A model generated the notes under the pieces. The model was not told the origin of the DNA, did no database searches, and worked only from the letters and a program-made list of their open reading frames with translations. Position numbers and translations under genes: made by a program. DNA of 64,000 nucleotides from the NCBI GenBank assembly GCA_034044135.1, contig CP139021.1, forward strand, positions 3,239,635 to 3,303,634. Direction: 5' to 3'. The stretch comes from Flammeovirgaceae bacterium SG7u.111. Lineage in GTDB: Bacteria > Bacteroidota > Bacteroidia > Cytophagales > Flammeovirgaceae. Below are positions 8,211 to 16,339 of the stretch, piece after piece. Each line of letters begins with the position of its first letter. Position 1 is the stretch's first letter.

Positions 8211-10445
8211 CTATACCTCAAAAGGCTGTTTATAAAAACGCTTCCCTGTAGATTGGTATAGTGCATTGGCAACCGCAGCAAAAACAGGAGGGAAGGCAGG
8301 TTCGCCCAAACCTGTAGGGTCAATTGTGTTTTGGGCAAAATGAACATCGATTGATTTGGGGGCTTCCCGCATCCTTATCATTCGGTACTGATGGAAGTTG
8401 TTTTTATCAGGCACGCCATCTTTAAAAGTCAGTCCTCCATACAGTGCATTTCCAATCCCATCTACAATTGCCCCTTCTATCAGGTTGGTGGCAGCATCTG
8501 GGTTGACCACAATTCCGCAATCAACTGCACAGCAAACATTTTCTATCGAAGGCTTGCCGTTTTCTATTTTCATATCTAACACTTCCGCAGCGTAGGTGTT
8601 ATGGCAGAAGTAGGCAGAAAGCCCACGGTGAACACCCTCAGGCTTTTGATCCCAGCCCGATTTTTCACGGAGAAGTTCCAGTACACCTGCATATCGAGCT
8701 GCATCATAATCATTCTTTTCCCCAACAGGATTGTTTTTTGCCTTCTCCAAAAGTTCTAACCGAAAATCGAAAGGGTCTTTGCCAGCTTCCTCGGCCACTT
8801 CGTCCAGAAAGGATTGTTCGGCACTTGCCATAAAGTTAGAGCGTGGGGCACGGAAAGAGCCGACGGTTAAGTTGCTGTCAACCGCCCATTCTTCAGCGAG
8901 GTAATTGTCCACAGCACCGGCAGGGAAGCGGTCGGCATAAAGAGGGCTTTCCGGAATCCCGCCAGCTTTCACATGGAAAGCGATCAGGTTGTTGTTCTCG
9001 TCCAGAGCTGCGCGGTAAGTGGCATGATATGTAGAGCGATAAATACCAGAGGTCATGTCATCTTCTCGGGAATAGATAAGCTTGATAGGCGCATTCATTT
9101 TTTGTGAGATAAGTGCAGCTTCTATCAGCCAGTGGGCATACGAGCGGCGACCGTAGCCTCCGCCCAAGCGAGTCATTTTTATATCGATATTTTCCACAGG
9201 CATTCCGAGGCGAGCGGATAAAGCTTGCTCGGTGAGTTCTGGCTTTTGGAGAGGCCCTATCAATTCTGCTTTGTCGCTAGTCACATGGGCAAAGAAATTC
9301 ATGGGTTCCATACAGTTATGGGCTAGGTAAGGGGCGGTGTAGCTTCGCTCAATGACCTTGCTGGCATTCTTGAAAGCGGCTTCTGGGTTGCCATCTTTCC
9401 TGCGGACTTCCCCTGGCTTAGCGGTCATATCTTCCATTTTAGCCAAATGTTTTGTTGTGCTTTCTAATCTGGCAGGTGTATGCCAGCTAAGTTTCCTGCC
9501 AAAGCGGTTAATTGTTTCCGTCTTATCCGAAATAGGTTCAAACTCTACTTGGAGCGCTTTTTTTGCGTTCATTACTTCCCAAGTAGAGTTGCCGACTATA
9601 ACCGCAACCTCATTGAAGGTAAGGGTATCGAAAAATTGCTTTTCGTAGGTATCTTCAAATATTTTAATAGAGAAAATATCTTTTATGCCAGGCATTTTTC
9701 TTGCTTCCGAACCGTCTATTGATTTCAGTTTCAAACCAAAAGCTGGCGGATGAACAATCATGGCAATTAGCATTCCTTCCTTGTAGGTGTCAATGCCGAA
9801 CAGTGGTTTTCCGGTTACAATGTTCTGTGCATCAATATTCTTTTTGGAAGTGCCAATGATCTTGAAATCTTGAATGTCTTTCAAGTTCACTTCTTCGGGA
9901 ACAGGGAGTTTGACTGCGGTCGAAGCCAATTCGCCATAGCTTGCTGATTTACCACTTTTTTTGTGCAGCAATGTGCCCATTTCGGTAGTGACTTCTTCTA
10001 CGGGGACTTGCCAAGCTTGAGCTGCGGCTTCACGTAACATATGACGAGCCGATGCGCCAGCTATTCTCAACCCCTTCCAGCTCTGGCGGATGGCTTGGCT
10101 GCCTCCTATAAACTGCCGGCTGTATAATTCTGTGTTTAAGGAAGCTTGTTCTACCACCACCTCTTCCCAGTTTATATCCAGTTCTTCTGCCACTATCATG
10201 GGCATAGAAGTTTTTACATTCTGTCCACCTTCGGGGTTGGGCGACATAAGGGTGATGAGCCCGTTATCGGCAATTTTTACGTAGCCATTGAATTCGAACC
10301 ATTCTTTGGGTATGTTGGAAAGCTCTTTTTCAGAAGGGCTTTGGCAAGATGCCAGCCAGTTGAAGCTGATCATCATTCCACCTCCAGCAAGGAGGGAGCT
10401 TTTTAAAAAGGAACGCCTGTTGTAAGATGTTTTTATGATTGCCAT
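8211..10445 (-). CDS. Xanthine dehydrogenase/aldehyde oxidase-family molybdopterin-binding subunit (IorB-like)
   Basis: Large molybdenum-cofactor subunit of the isoquinoline 1-oxidoreductase (IorB)/aldehyde dehydrogenase type, oxidising an unknown aldehyde or N-heterocycle in the periplasm. The N terminus carries a twin-arginine signal (NRRSFLKSS followed by LLAGGGMMISFNWLASC), so it should be exported folded by Tat; the Cys could be lipidated. Family motifs: PNPEGGQNVKTSMPMIVAEE, RLGGGYGRRSYAHW (molybdopterin contact) and near the C terminus GLGEPAFPP with the active-site Glu. Length 744 matches the family. These enzymes normally sit beside a small 2Fe-2S subunit; none is encoded in this neighbourhood, where MazG is divergent and the PUL lies downstream. 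The substrate is unknown. Confidence 0.88.
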   Translation of the reverse strand: MAIIKTSYNRRSFLKSSLLAGGGMMISFNWLASCQSPSEKELSNIPKEWFEFNGYVKIADNGLITLMSPNPEGGQNVKTSMPMIVAEELDINWEEVVVEQASLNTELYSRQFIGGSQAIRQSWKGLRIAGASARHMLREAAAQAWQVPVEEVTTEMGTLLHKKSGKSASYGELASTAVKLPVPEEVNLKDIQDFKIIGTSKKNIDAQNIVTGKPLFGIDTYKEGMLIAMIVHPPAFGLKLKSIDGSEARKMPGIKDIFSIKIFEDTYEKQFFDTLTFNEVAVIVGNSTWEVMNAKKALQVEFEPISDKTETINRFGRKLSWHTPARLESTTKHLAKMEDMTAKPGEVRRKDGNPEAAFKNASKVIERSYTAPYLAHNCMEPMNFFAHVTSDKAELIGPLQKPELTEQALSARLGMPVENIDIKMTRLGGGYGRRSYAHWLIEAALISQKMNAPIKLIYSREDDMTSGIYRSTYHATYRAALDENNNLIAFHVKAGGIPESPLYADRFPAGAVDNYLAEEWAVDSNLTVGSFRAPRSNFMASAEQSFLDEVAEEAGKDPFDFRLELLEKAKNNPVGEKNDYDAARYAGVLELLREKSGWDQKPEGVHRGLSAYFCHNTYAAEVLDMKIENGKPSIENVCCAVDCGIVVNPDAATNLIEGAIVDGIGNALYGGLTFKDGVPDKNNFHQYRMIRMREAPKSIDVHFAQNTIDPTGLGEPAFPPVFAAVANALYQSTGKRFYKQPFEV

Positions 10446-10592
10446 TGATAGAGTGTAGGTTGGTGAGGGTAAGCAGATGGATTTTCGTTACAATTTCTTT
10501 TAAGGTAACTATTTTTTTAACTTTTTCAAAAACTGGAGAAACACTCTTTGCTTATGGTAGCAGTCTTGGTTTAGGGTAATTAGAAACTAATA

Positions 10593-10621
10593 TTGTCTTT
10601 GTCAGATACTTCCTATCTTTA
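10593..10621 (+). promoter_or_regulatory. Possible promoter of mazG
   Basis: TTG at 10593-10595 and TATCTTTA at 10614-10621 (one mismatch to TAnnTTTG) are 18 bases apart and 34 bases before the mazG ATG. Spacing is acceptable for a Bacteroidota promoter, but the last base of the -7 motif is off. Confidence 0.3.
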
Positions 10622-10655
10622 ACTTTTCATTTTAACAAAGAAACTATTCAGACAT

Positions 10656-11453
10656 ATGCCCAATAACTCTACTGATGAAAAACTAGATGCTTTTGGTCGC
10701 CTACTCAAGATTATGGATGAGCTGCGGGAGCAATGTCCTTGGGACAAAAAACAAACGCTAGATTCCTTGCGCTACCTGAGCATAGAAGAACTTTATGAGC
10801 TTTCAGATGCCATTTTGGAGAAGGACTATGAGGAAATAAAAAAGGAAATAGGCGACCTAATGTTGCACATGGTGTTTTATGCCAAGATAGCCTCGGAAGA
10901 AGGTAAGTTTGATATCGCTGATGTGCTCCATGGGATTTGCGATAAGCTAGTGGCGAGGCATCCTCATATTTACGGAGATGTAGAGGTTAGTTCGGACGAT
11001 GACGTGAAGCGGAATTGGGAGTTGCTGAAGCTAAAAGAAAAGGGGAATAAGGGGATATTGAGCGGAGTGCCCCAGTCTTTGCCAGCCGTGGTAAAGGCGA
11101 TGCGGATTCAGGAAAAAGCGAGGGGAGCAGGGTTTGATTGGGAGAAAAAGGAGCAGGTTTGGGAGAAAGTGGAGGAGGAAATGCAGGAGTTCCATGAGGA
11201 ATTTAAAGCAGAGGAGGGCGGCTTTTCGAAGGAAAAGGCCGAAGCAGAGTTTGGTGACTTGTTGTTCTCTCTCATCAACTACGCTCGCTTTGTAGATATC
11301 GACCCTGAAACGGCGCTGGAAAAAACCAATAAGAAATTTATCAAGCGCTTTGAGCACCTCGAAAAAGCTTCGGCAGAAGATGGCAAGAAAATGGGGGAGA
11401 TGAGCCTTGAAGAGATGGATAAGTACTGGAACGATGCGAAGAAGTTGCCATAA
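10656..11453 (+). CDS. mazG: Nucleoside triphosphate pyrophosphohydrolase MazG
   Basis: House-cleaning cytosolic enzyme that hydrolyses (d)NTPs to NMP and pyrophosphate. Typical start LLKIMDELREQCPWDKKQTLDSL, the metal-binding EELYELSDAI...EEIKKEIGDLMLHMVFYA (E-x-x-E plus E-x-x-D), then the conserved RHPHIYGDVEV and VPQSLPAVVKAMRIQEKARGAGFDW linker and a second MazG half with AEAEFGDLLFSLINYAR. Length 265 equals the two-domain family form. The ATG at 10656 is the first in frame after an A-rich ribosome-binding region. It is a single-gene unit, convergent with the gene ending at 11483. Confidence 0.95.
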   Translation: MPNNSTDEKLDAFGRLLKIMDELREQCPWDKKQTLDSLRYLSIEELYELSDAILEKDYEEIKKEIGDLMLHMVFYAKIASEEGKFDIADVLHGICDKLVARHPHIYGDVEVSSDDDVKRNWELLKLKEKGNKGILSGVPQSLPAVVKAMRIQEKARGAGFDWEKKEQVWEKVEEEMQEFHEEFKAEEGGFSKEKAEAEFGDLLFSLINYARFVDIDPETALEKTNKKFIKRFEHLEKASAEDGKKMGEMSLEEMDKYWNDAKKLP

Positions 11454-11479
11454 ACCCACCTCTTAAACAGATGGGTTTA
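11451..11479. terminator. Bidirectional terminator between mazG and the aspartoacylase-like gene
   Basis: TAAACCCA (11451-11458, overlapping the mazG stop) pairs with TGGGTTTA (11472-11479); the stem can extend inward with mismatches. The plus-strand tail TATATTTATT is U-rich. It lies between two convergent genes only 29 bases apart. Confidence 0.55.
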
Positions 11480-11482
11480 TAT

Positions 11483-12442
11483 TTATTCTACTTCGGTGCT
11501 TACATGAAATAAAGCATCGCCTTTATACACAATAGGGGCGGTGTTTAAGCCGAAAACAAAACAGTCGAAAGGGGCATAGACGTTTCGTTCAAACTCACCA
11601 TAAGGATCTGAAATGCGTCCGATGAGAGCTTTGTTTTTTACTTTTGAACCATTTTTGATGAGGGATTGAAATATTCCGGAATGAGGCGCGCGTACCCATT
11701 TGCTTTTTTTAATGACCATGGGGGCTCCTTTTCTGGTATTACCTTTTTGCATGTGCAAATATCGCATTACGTTCAACGCCCCTTTTACGCCACAACTGAT
11801 CACATAGGGATCAAGATCAAGAGATTTCCCCCCTTCATAAAGCAAAATAGTCTTGCCCATTTTATCCATGGTTTCTCTTATAGATTTATGGATATAGGAA
11901 GAATTGACGATAAGTGGAGCGCCAAAAATTTTGGCAAGCTCTACGTTTCGCTCTTGCGTAAGCACACACCTGATGTTTGGGTAGTTGTCTCTTCCGGCCC
12001 CTCCTGTGTGGAAGTCTAGTATATAGTCTACGAAAGGAGCTATTTCCTTTGTGAATTTGTAGGCGAATTGTGCTGCCAACGAACCGTTTTTTGAGCCGGG
12101 AAATACCCGGTTTAAATCCCTGCCATCGGGAAATTCCCTGTGCTGGTTCAGATATCCAAACACATTGAAAACAGGGATGCATATTATAGTCCCATTTTTA
12201 GGCTTGTTGTATCCTTTCCTGATTATTTCACGAACAATGGCCACCCCATTTGTCTCGTCGCCGTGTACTCCTCCCATGAGCAGCAAAACAGGGCCATCGT
12301 GGATAGCCCGTTCTATAATTACTGGAATGCGCAGGCTATTTCTCGTATGGAGTTTAGCAACTTCCATCTCAAGCACCACACGCTCCCCTTTTTGTATTTC
12401 TCTACCCAGTATAGAAAACTTTTTGCTAGACGTTCCTTTCAA
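11483..12442 (-). CDS. Succinylglutamate desuccinylase/aspartoacylase-family zinc hydrolase
   Basis: Carboxypeptidase-fold zinc hydrolase of the AstE/AspA family, which cleaves amide bonds of acylated amino acids. Visible zinc motif: [16 protein letters not shown] (H-x-x-E), then DLNRVFPG and the second metal histidine in DFHTGG. The C-terminal part ([31 protein letters not shown]) is a lipoyl/barrel-like appendix common in bacterial members. The likely start is a TTG at 12442: the next ATG, 25 codons in, would cut the conserved [11 protein letters not shown] segment. This makes a 17-base overlap with rimK, arguing for translational coupling. Together with the two upstream genes it forms a ligase-plus-hydrolases trio. 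Substrate unknown. Confidence 0.85.
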   Translation of the reverse strand: MKGTSSKKFSILGREIQKGERVVLEMEVAKLHTRNSLRIPVIIERAIHDGPVLLLMGGVHGDETNGVAIVREIIRKGYNKPKNGTIICIPVFNVFGYLNQHREFPDGRDLNRVFPGSKNGSLAAQFAYKFTKEIAPFVDYILDFHTGGAGRDNYPNIRCVLTQERNVELAKIFGAPLIVNSSYIHKSIRETMDKMGKTILLYEGGKSLDLDPYVISCGVKGALNVMRYLHMQKGNTRKGAPMVIKKSKWVRAPHSGIFQSLIKNGSKVKNKALIGRISDPYGEFERNVYAPFDCFVFGLNTAPIVYKGDALFHVSTEVE

Positions 12443-13298
12443 GGTATTTTATGATTTCCTTTGCAATATCTTTTTTGGTAGCAGCCTCAATACCTTCTAA
12501 GCCTGGAGATGAATTGACTTCGAGTACTAAAGGACCTGATGAGGACTGTAACATATCAACCCCTGCTACTCCAAGCCCCATTGCCCTAGCTGCTTTTATG
12601 GCCGTAAGCTCTTCTTGGTCCGATAGTTCAATGATGGAAGCGGACCCTCCACGGTGCAGGTTTGAGCGAAATTCCCCTTCTTTCCCTTGGCGTTTCATTG
12701 CGCCTACAACTATGCCATCCACCACAAAAGCTCGAATATCAGCACCACCAGATTCTTTGATAAATTGTTGGGCAATCACCCTGGCTTTCAGCCCATTAAA
12801 TGCTTCTATTACTGAACTGGCAGCATTTTGAGTTTCGGCTAGCACAACTCCTAGGCCTTGCGTGCCTTCCAATAATTTCAACACTAAAGGAGCACCTCCT
12901 ACAGAATCTATTATATGGTCAACATCTTTGGTATAATTGGCAAAAACGGTTTTAGGCAGTCCGACACCTGCTCTAGCCAATATTTGTAAGCTTCTCAATT
13001 TATCTCTGGACCTGACCAAGGCCTGCGATTCCACTGCGGAAAATACTCGCATCATTTCAAACTGGCGAACTACTGCAGTGCCATAAAATGTAACAGACGC
13101 CCCAATTCTTGGAATAATGGCATCGATACCTTCCAGATAATTACCATTATAAAATATTCTTGGGTTTTTCTTTTCCAATTCGATAATACACTTCGAATGA
13201 TCTACCACTATTGCTTCGTGGCCTTTTGCTTCTGCTGCTTCTACTAGCCTTTTAGTAGAATACAATTTTGTATTTCTGGATAAGATTGCAATCTTCAT
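12426..13298 (-). CDS. rimK: RimK-family ATP-grasp amino-acid ligase
   Basis: ATP-dependent ligase of the RimK group; the studied enzyme adds glutamates to the C terminus of ribosomal protein S6. Seen here: N-terminal pre-ATP-grasp domain with [20 protein letters not shown] (a RimK signature), ATP-grasp loop [31 protein letters not shown], and the Mg-binding [15 protein letters not shown]. 290 residues against about 300 in the E. coli enzyme, so complete. It lies 12 bases after the protease-like gene and overlaps the aspartoacylase-like gene. The polymerised amino acid and target may be S6 or another protein or peptide; the context leaves this open. Confidence 0.9.
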   Translation of the reverse strand: MKIAILSRNTKLYSTKRLVEAAEAKGHEAIVVDHSKCIIELEKKNPRIFYNGNYLEGIDAIIPRIGASVTFYGTAVVRQFEMMRVFSAVESQALVRSRDKLRSLQILARAGVGLPKTVFANYTKDVDHIIDSVGGAPLVLKLLEGTQGLGVVLAETQNAASSVIEAFNGLKARVIAQQFIKESGGADIRAFVVDGIVVGAMKRQGKEGEFRSNLHRGGSASIIELSDQEELTAIKAARAMGLGVAGVDMLQSSSGPLVLEVNSSPGLEGIEAATKKDIAKEIIKYLERNV

Positions 13299-13310
13299 GT
13301 TTCCTTTATT

Positions 13311-13763
13311 TTAATGTTTTTTCTTTTTGATTTTTTCTTGTTTCACTCTGAAGGAGATGTTTTTCAAAGAGGTGTCAACAACAAATTTCTCGCTTAGAAA
13401 CTTTCTCCCGAGCAATATAGGATATTTCATGTTGCTTCTTTCACTTAAAGATAGTTCGATAGGATATTCCTGTTCAAAAATCAAAATATTGGTCTTGATG
13501 ACGAACCGATCCTCAACAGAACCAAATGAACTTTTTACAGCTTTTTCCTTATAATTATGCACCTTAAATGCTTTGTGATTGTATTTCTGATGAGAAGGGT
13601 CCAATAGTTTGAACTCTATATATTTTACCCCATCTTCTTCAACTTCTTTAATATCATGACTATGTATGGAGGAAGTATAGGCGCCCGTGTCAACTTTTAA
13701 TTGGATGTTTTTTAGGTGTAATTCTGGAAAGTCTGCTTTGTCTATTCTTCCTATTGTCTTCAT
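13311..13763 (-). CDS. RimB/retropepsin-like protease (PF05618 type, 'ATP-dependent zinc protease')
   Basis: Small soluble protein of 150 residues in the family long labelled ATP-dependent zinc protease and now considered retropepsin-like. The aspartic-protease motif is plain: LKVDTGAYTSSIH near residue 24, with later IELSLSERSNMKYPILLGRKFL corresponding to the flap/second strand region. Family members sit beside rimK in many bacteria and are proposed to act on RimK products or the modified substrate. Here it is the first gene of a three-gene minus-strand operon with rimK (12-base gap) and the aspartoacylase-like hydrolase. No signal peptide, so cytosolic. Confidence 0.8.
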   Translation of the reverse strand: MKTIGRIDKADFPELHLKNIQLKVDTGAYTSSIHSHDIKEVEEDGVKYIEFKLLDPSHQKYNHKAFKVHNYKEKAVKSSFGSVEDRFVIKTNILIFEQEYPIELSLSERSNMKYPILLGRKFLSEKFVVDTSLKNISFRVKQEKIKKKKH

Positions 13764-14254
13764 ATAATGTGTAAGTTAAGCAAATGCAATCAGTAAAGTA
13801 AAAAAGTAGACTGTTATAAGAATATGATAGGTAGGTTGCAGGTTTAGCGGGGGATTAAAAACAAACTCTGGCGTTCGGACATAGAGCTGAGAAATACTCT
13901 GTAAACTAAATTTTCGTACGTTTTTTAAACCTTTTGTTAATTTATGACAATCGCTGATTGTTCTTGGTTATTAGTTCTTTTAAAAAAAATGTTGAAACCA
14001 TAACCTGCAACCGTCAGCAGGGTCTAACAATCAACATTATGAGTACTATTAAAAATACTCGGTTATTTAGTTTATAAGGTAGTAAATGTCTTGATCATGC
14101 TACTTGACCTATCTTCCAAAGGAAACACTGTAGGGTGTTTTTTGTTCGGAGGAAGAGGAGACCGGTAGGCAGGAAAAAAAGAATGAGGCTGAACTCTTTC
14201 TGGCCAAGCATCAAATTATAGTGGTGCTTGGCCAGTTTTTTTTAATAGTGAAGG
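13764..14254 (+). ncRNA. Gene-free 491 bp with a candidate plus-strand small RNA
   Basis: No protein gene of normal size. A strong plus-strand terminator lies at 14200-14243 although no plus-strand gene precedes it. Upstream on the same strand are a small hairpin CCTGC/GCAGG (about 14006-14022), a 12-codon frame at 14039-14077 (MSTIKNTRLFSL) and a hairpin AAACAC/GTGTTT followed by Ts (14123-14143). Together they look like a free-standing transcript or leader. It lacks the hallmarks of tmRNA, RNase P RNA and SRP RNA. The 5' end and promoter were not identified, so the boundaries are those of the gap. Confidence 0.35.
14200..14243 (+). terminator. Strong rho-independent terminator on the plus strand
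   Basis: CTGGCCAAGCA (14200-14210) pairs perfectly with TGCTTGGCCAG (14225-14235), extendable by a G-U pair, followed by eight Ts (14236-14243). There is no U-tract on the minus strand, so it serves a plus-strand transcript from the gap before it. Confidence 0.85.
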
Positions 14255-14761
14255 TCATTCGAAAGGGTTAATGACCATGGCGTCTTTTTCTGGGCGGGGT
14301 TTTTCAAATTCCCAGTAGTCGAAAAGTTCAAAATTTTTATCCTTATAAGCTTCTTTTACCTTATTTATTTCAACTCTTCCGGCAACTTCATCGGCTAAGT
14401 CATTCCAGAACTTTTCGGAGGTCATGCCTATGAGCAATAGTGGAATTCCCCATCCAGAGCGTTTCGCACTTGTTTCGTATGCTGTTTTCATAGTTTTGGT
14501 CTGGAAAGCCAAAATCTTGGAAATTGGGATTGCTTTTTTCTCATTCTCTGCTTGGAAATACATAGTTTCGTTGGAAACGAAAAGTACTTCTCCGGTAGCC
14601 TCTACCACTTTATGTTTTTCCATCCAAACAAAGGTTGCTTTTTCTCCAGGCATAAGCCAGATTTCATCGCCCGTGCCCTTGTTGATCATGGTCGGATATT
14701 GTGCAAAGAGGTTGCTAACTACAAAGAAAAAGAATGCGATGGTTATGTTAAGTGGTTTCAT
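14255..14761 (-). CDS. Exported protein of unknown function
   Basis: 168 residues with a clear Sec signal peptide (KPLNITIAFFFFVVSNLFAQ). The mature part holds a short beta-rich segment (MPGEKATFVWMEKHKVVEATGEVLF) and a KAIPISKILAFQTKTMK stretch that resembles the small 'response to variable' beta folds, then a hydrophobic GWGIPLLLIGM and a charged, proline-containing tail. No catalytic motif was seen. It is divergently transcribed from the adhesin-like gene at 15056. The ATG at 14761 is the only start that keeps the signal peptide. Family not recognised. Confidence 0.7.
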   Translation of the reverse strand: MKPLNITIAFFFFVVSNLFAQYPTMINKGTGDEIWLMPGEKATFVWMEKHKVVEATGEVLFVSNETMYFQAENEKKAIPISKILAFQTKTMKTAYETSAKRSGWGIPLLLIGMTSEKFWNDLADEVAGRVEINKVKEAYKDKNFELFDYWEFEKPRPEKDAMVINPFE

Positions 14762-14971
14762 GACTTGGTTCCTCCTAGGCTTTTGTCGCCTTTTTTAGTG
14801 GATATTTATAGGATGTTTTGCTTACATGATTTCAAAACTCCTGTTACTTATATGTACGACAAATGAACAGGTAAGTAGGGACATTTCTAATATTTGTTTG
14901 TCGAGCTGGAATAATTGCCGATAAGCAGGATGTGATGAGGTTGGGTTAAAAATTTGCTTCGTACCACTTTT

Positions 14972-14979
14972 TACTTTTG
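14972..14979 (+). promoter_or_regulatory. Candidate -7 element upstream of the gene at 15056
   Basis: TACTTTTG fits TAnnTTTG. A TTTG lies at 14953-14956, but the 15-base spacing is shorter than the usual 19-21, so only the -7 motif is supported. The untranslated leader would be about 70 bases. Confidence 0.35.
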
Positions 14980-15055
14980 GCATAGCAATCGCACAAATTG
15001 TTTAATATTGAACAGGCTAACGCTATAAATTCAAACTAAAACTCGTATTTCGATT

Positions 15056-16189
15056 ATGGACAACACAAGTGGTAAAACCAATAAAGTATTGCTAGGTATT
15101 TTGGCAACCTTAATGCTTCTGTTTTTTATACAAGATGGCTTTGCAACAACTTACGAACCTCAAGATAGCAAGATAGATACTACTTATTCTAAAAGCTTTT
15201 TCGTGAAGCTGAACGATAAGGTAGATATCAGAAACAGGTACGGTAGCATTAAACTGGATCAGTGGGATAAGGACTCTGTTTCTATTGAGGTTTCTATACA
15301 AGCCCAAGGAAAGACAGAAGAAAACACATGGAAGATAATGGACAGGATTGATGTGGATTTTCAACAGTCTGGGAAACAACTCACCATTGAGACCAAGCTA
15401 GATGGCAAGTCGAGCACGGTGGGCGGCATGCTTAAAGGTGCTGGAGATTATTCTAAAAATGTATTGGGCAAAAATCCTATGAAAATTGATTTTGTGGTCA
15501 AAGTGCCAAAGTATGTGAACCTAGAAGTTACGCAAAAAGATGGGGTGGTGACCATAAGCAAGTTAAAGAATAAAACGAAGATCAACCTTTCGGACGCTGT
15601 GCTTGAAGCTGATAGTTTTACCGAAGAATTAAACTTAGAACTTCGTTCCTCAAAGGTCAGTATCAATTCCTTGGGTTATGCTTTTTTAGATGCTAAAAGT
15701 ACCGATGTGGATATTAAAGAGGTGAAAAAGGTTGATATCAATTGTACGTCTGGAGAAATCACTATTCAGAAAGCGAAGGAGGTATATATAGATGCACGAA
15801 GCGCGAAGTTGAACCTGATGGAAGTGGAAGAAGTGGATGGCGAGGCTGATATGACGAAGACTTTTATCTCCAAACTAAAGACGAGTATTGATTTCACAAA
15901 CTCTCTGGGGAATGTTCAAATAGAGGAGGTAGAAAAAGGGTTTGAGAAAGTGAACATCATAAGTAAAATGGCTGATGTTGAAATAGGTTTTAATAAGAAT
16001 GCGGTGGTGAATTTTGATGTGAAATGTAAGGCTGGGAAAGTTACGCTTCCAAATCCTGATACAGGTTTGAGCAAATCTGATATCAATAAGGAAACACATG
16101 TGACAGGAACGCTTGGTGGAGAGAAGGGAAAAGGCGGTGACTTGATGATAAATGCACCTAGCGGAAAAGTTATTCTTGGTTACAAATAG
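15056..16189 (+). CDS. Exported beta-strand-rich protein, DUF4097-like putative adhesin
   Basis: 377 residues. A membrane-spanning or signal segment (residues 10-30, VLLGILATLMLLFFIQDGFA) is followed by repeating short beta strands with alternating hydrophobic/charged pattern, e.g. DKVDIRNRYGSIKLDQWDKD, VTISKLKNKTKINLSDAV and SGEITIQKAKEVYIDARSAK. This is the right-handed, ladder-like pattern of DUF4097 'putative adhesin' proteins, which in Bacteroidota often accompany membrane anti-sigma systems; none is adjacent here. The last glycine-rich portion (GTLGGEKGKGGDLMINAPSGKVILGYK) is the usual family ending. Function unknown; an envelope location is likely. Confidence 0.7.
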   Translation: MDNTSGKTNKVLLGILATLMLLFFIQDGFATTYEPQDSKIDTTYSKSFFVKLNDKVDIRNRYGSIKLDQWDKDSVSIEVSIQAQGKTEENTWKIMDRIDVDFQQSGKQLTIETKLDGKSSTVGGMLKGAGDYSKNVLGKNPMKIDFVVKVPKYVNLEVTQKDGVVTISKLKNKTKINLSDAVLEADSFTEELNLELRSSKVSINSLGYAFLDAKSTDVDIKEVKKVDINCTSGEITIQKAKEVYIDARSAKLNLMEVEEVDGEADMTKTFISKLKTSIDFTNSLGNVQIEEVEKGFEKVNIISKMADVEIGFNKNAVVNFDVKCKAGKVTLPNPDTGLSKSDINKETHVTGTLGGEKGKGGDLMINAPSGKVILGYK

Positions 16190-16208
16190 TTTTCCTGCAT
16201 AAAAAAAT

Positions 16209-16235
16209 GAACCGCAGCTAAACTAGCTGCGGTTC
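16209..16235 (-). terminator. Terminator of the fasciclin gene
   Basis: Perfect 12-bp stem GAACCGCAGCTA (16209-16220) / TAGCTGCGGTTC (16224-16235) with a 3-base loop. On the minus strand it is followed by ATTTTTTT, serving the gene ending at 16340. The same hairpin, without a U-tract, also follows the plus-strand gene ending at 16189. Confidence 0.8.
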
Positions 16236-16339
16236 AAAACCAACTGATTCAATTGACACTTCTCAGCATTTTTTTGATTAATATTTTGTTCAATCTGATT
16301 GTTTATTAATTATTTTGGTAATAAAGGATGGCGTTCAAC

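Noticed and set aside
13990-14243. tmRNA, RNase P RNA or SRP RNA
   Set aside because: None of the conserved segments (tag ORF with alanine ending, GAGGAAAGTCCG core, SRP GGAAGGAAGCA tetraloop region) is present.
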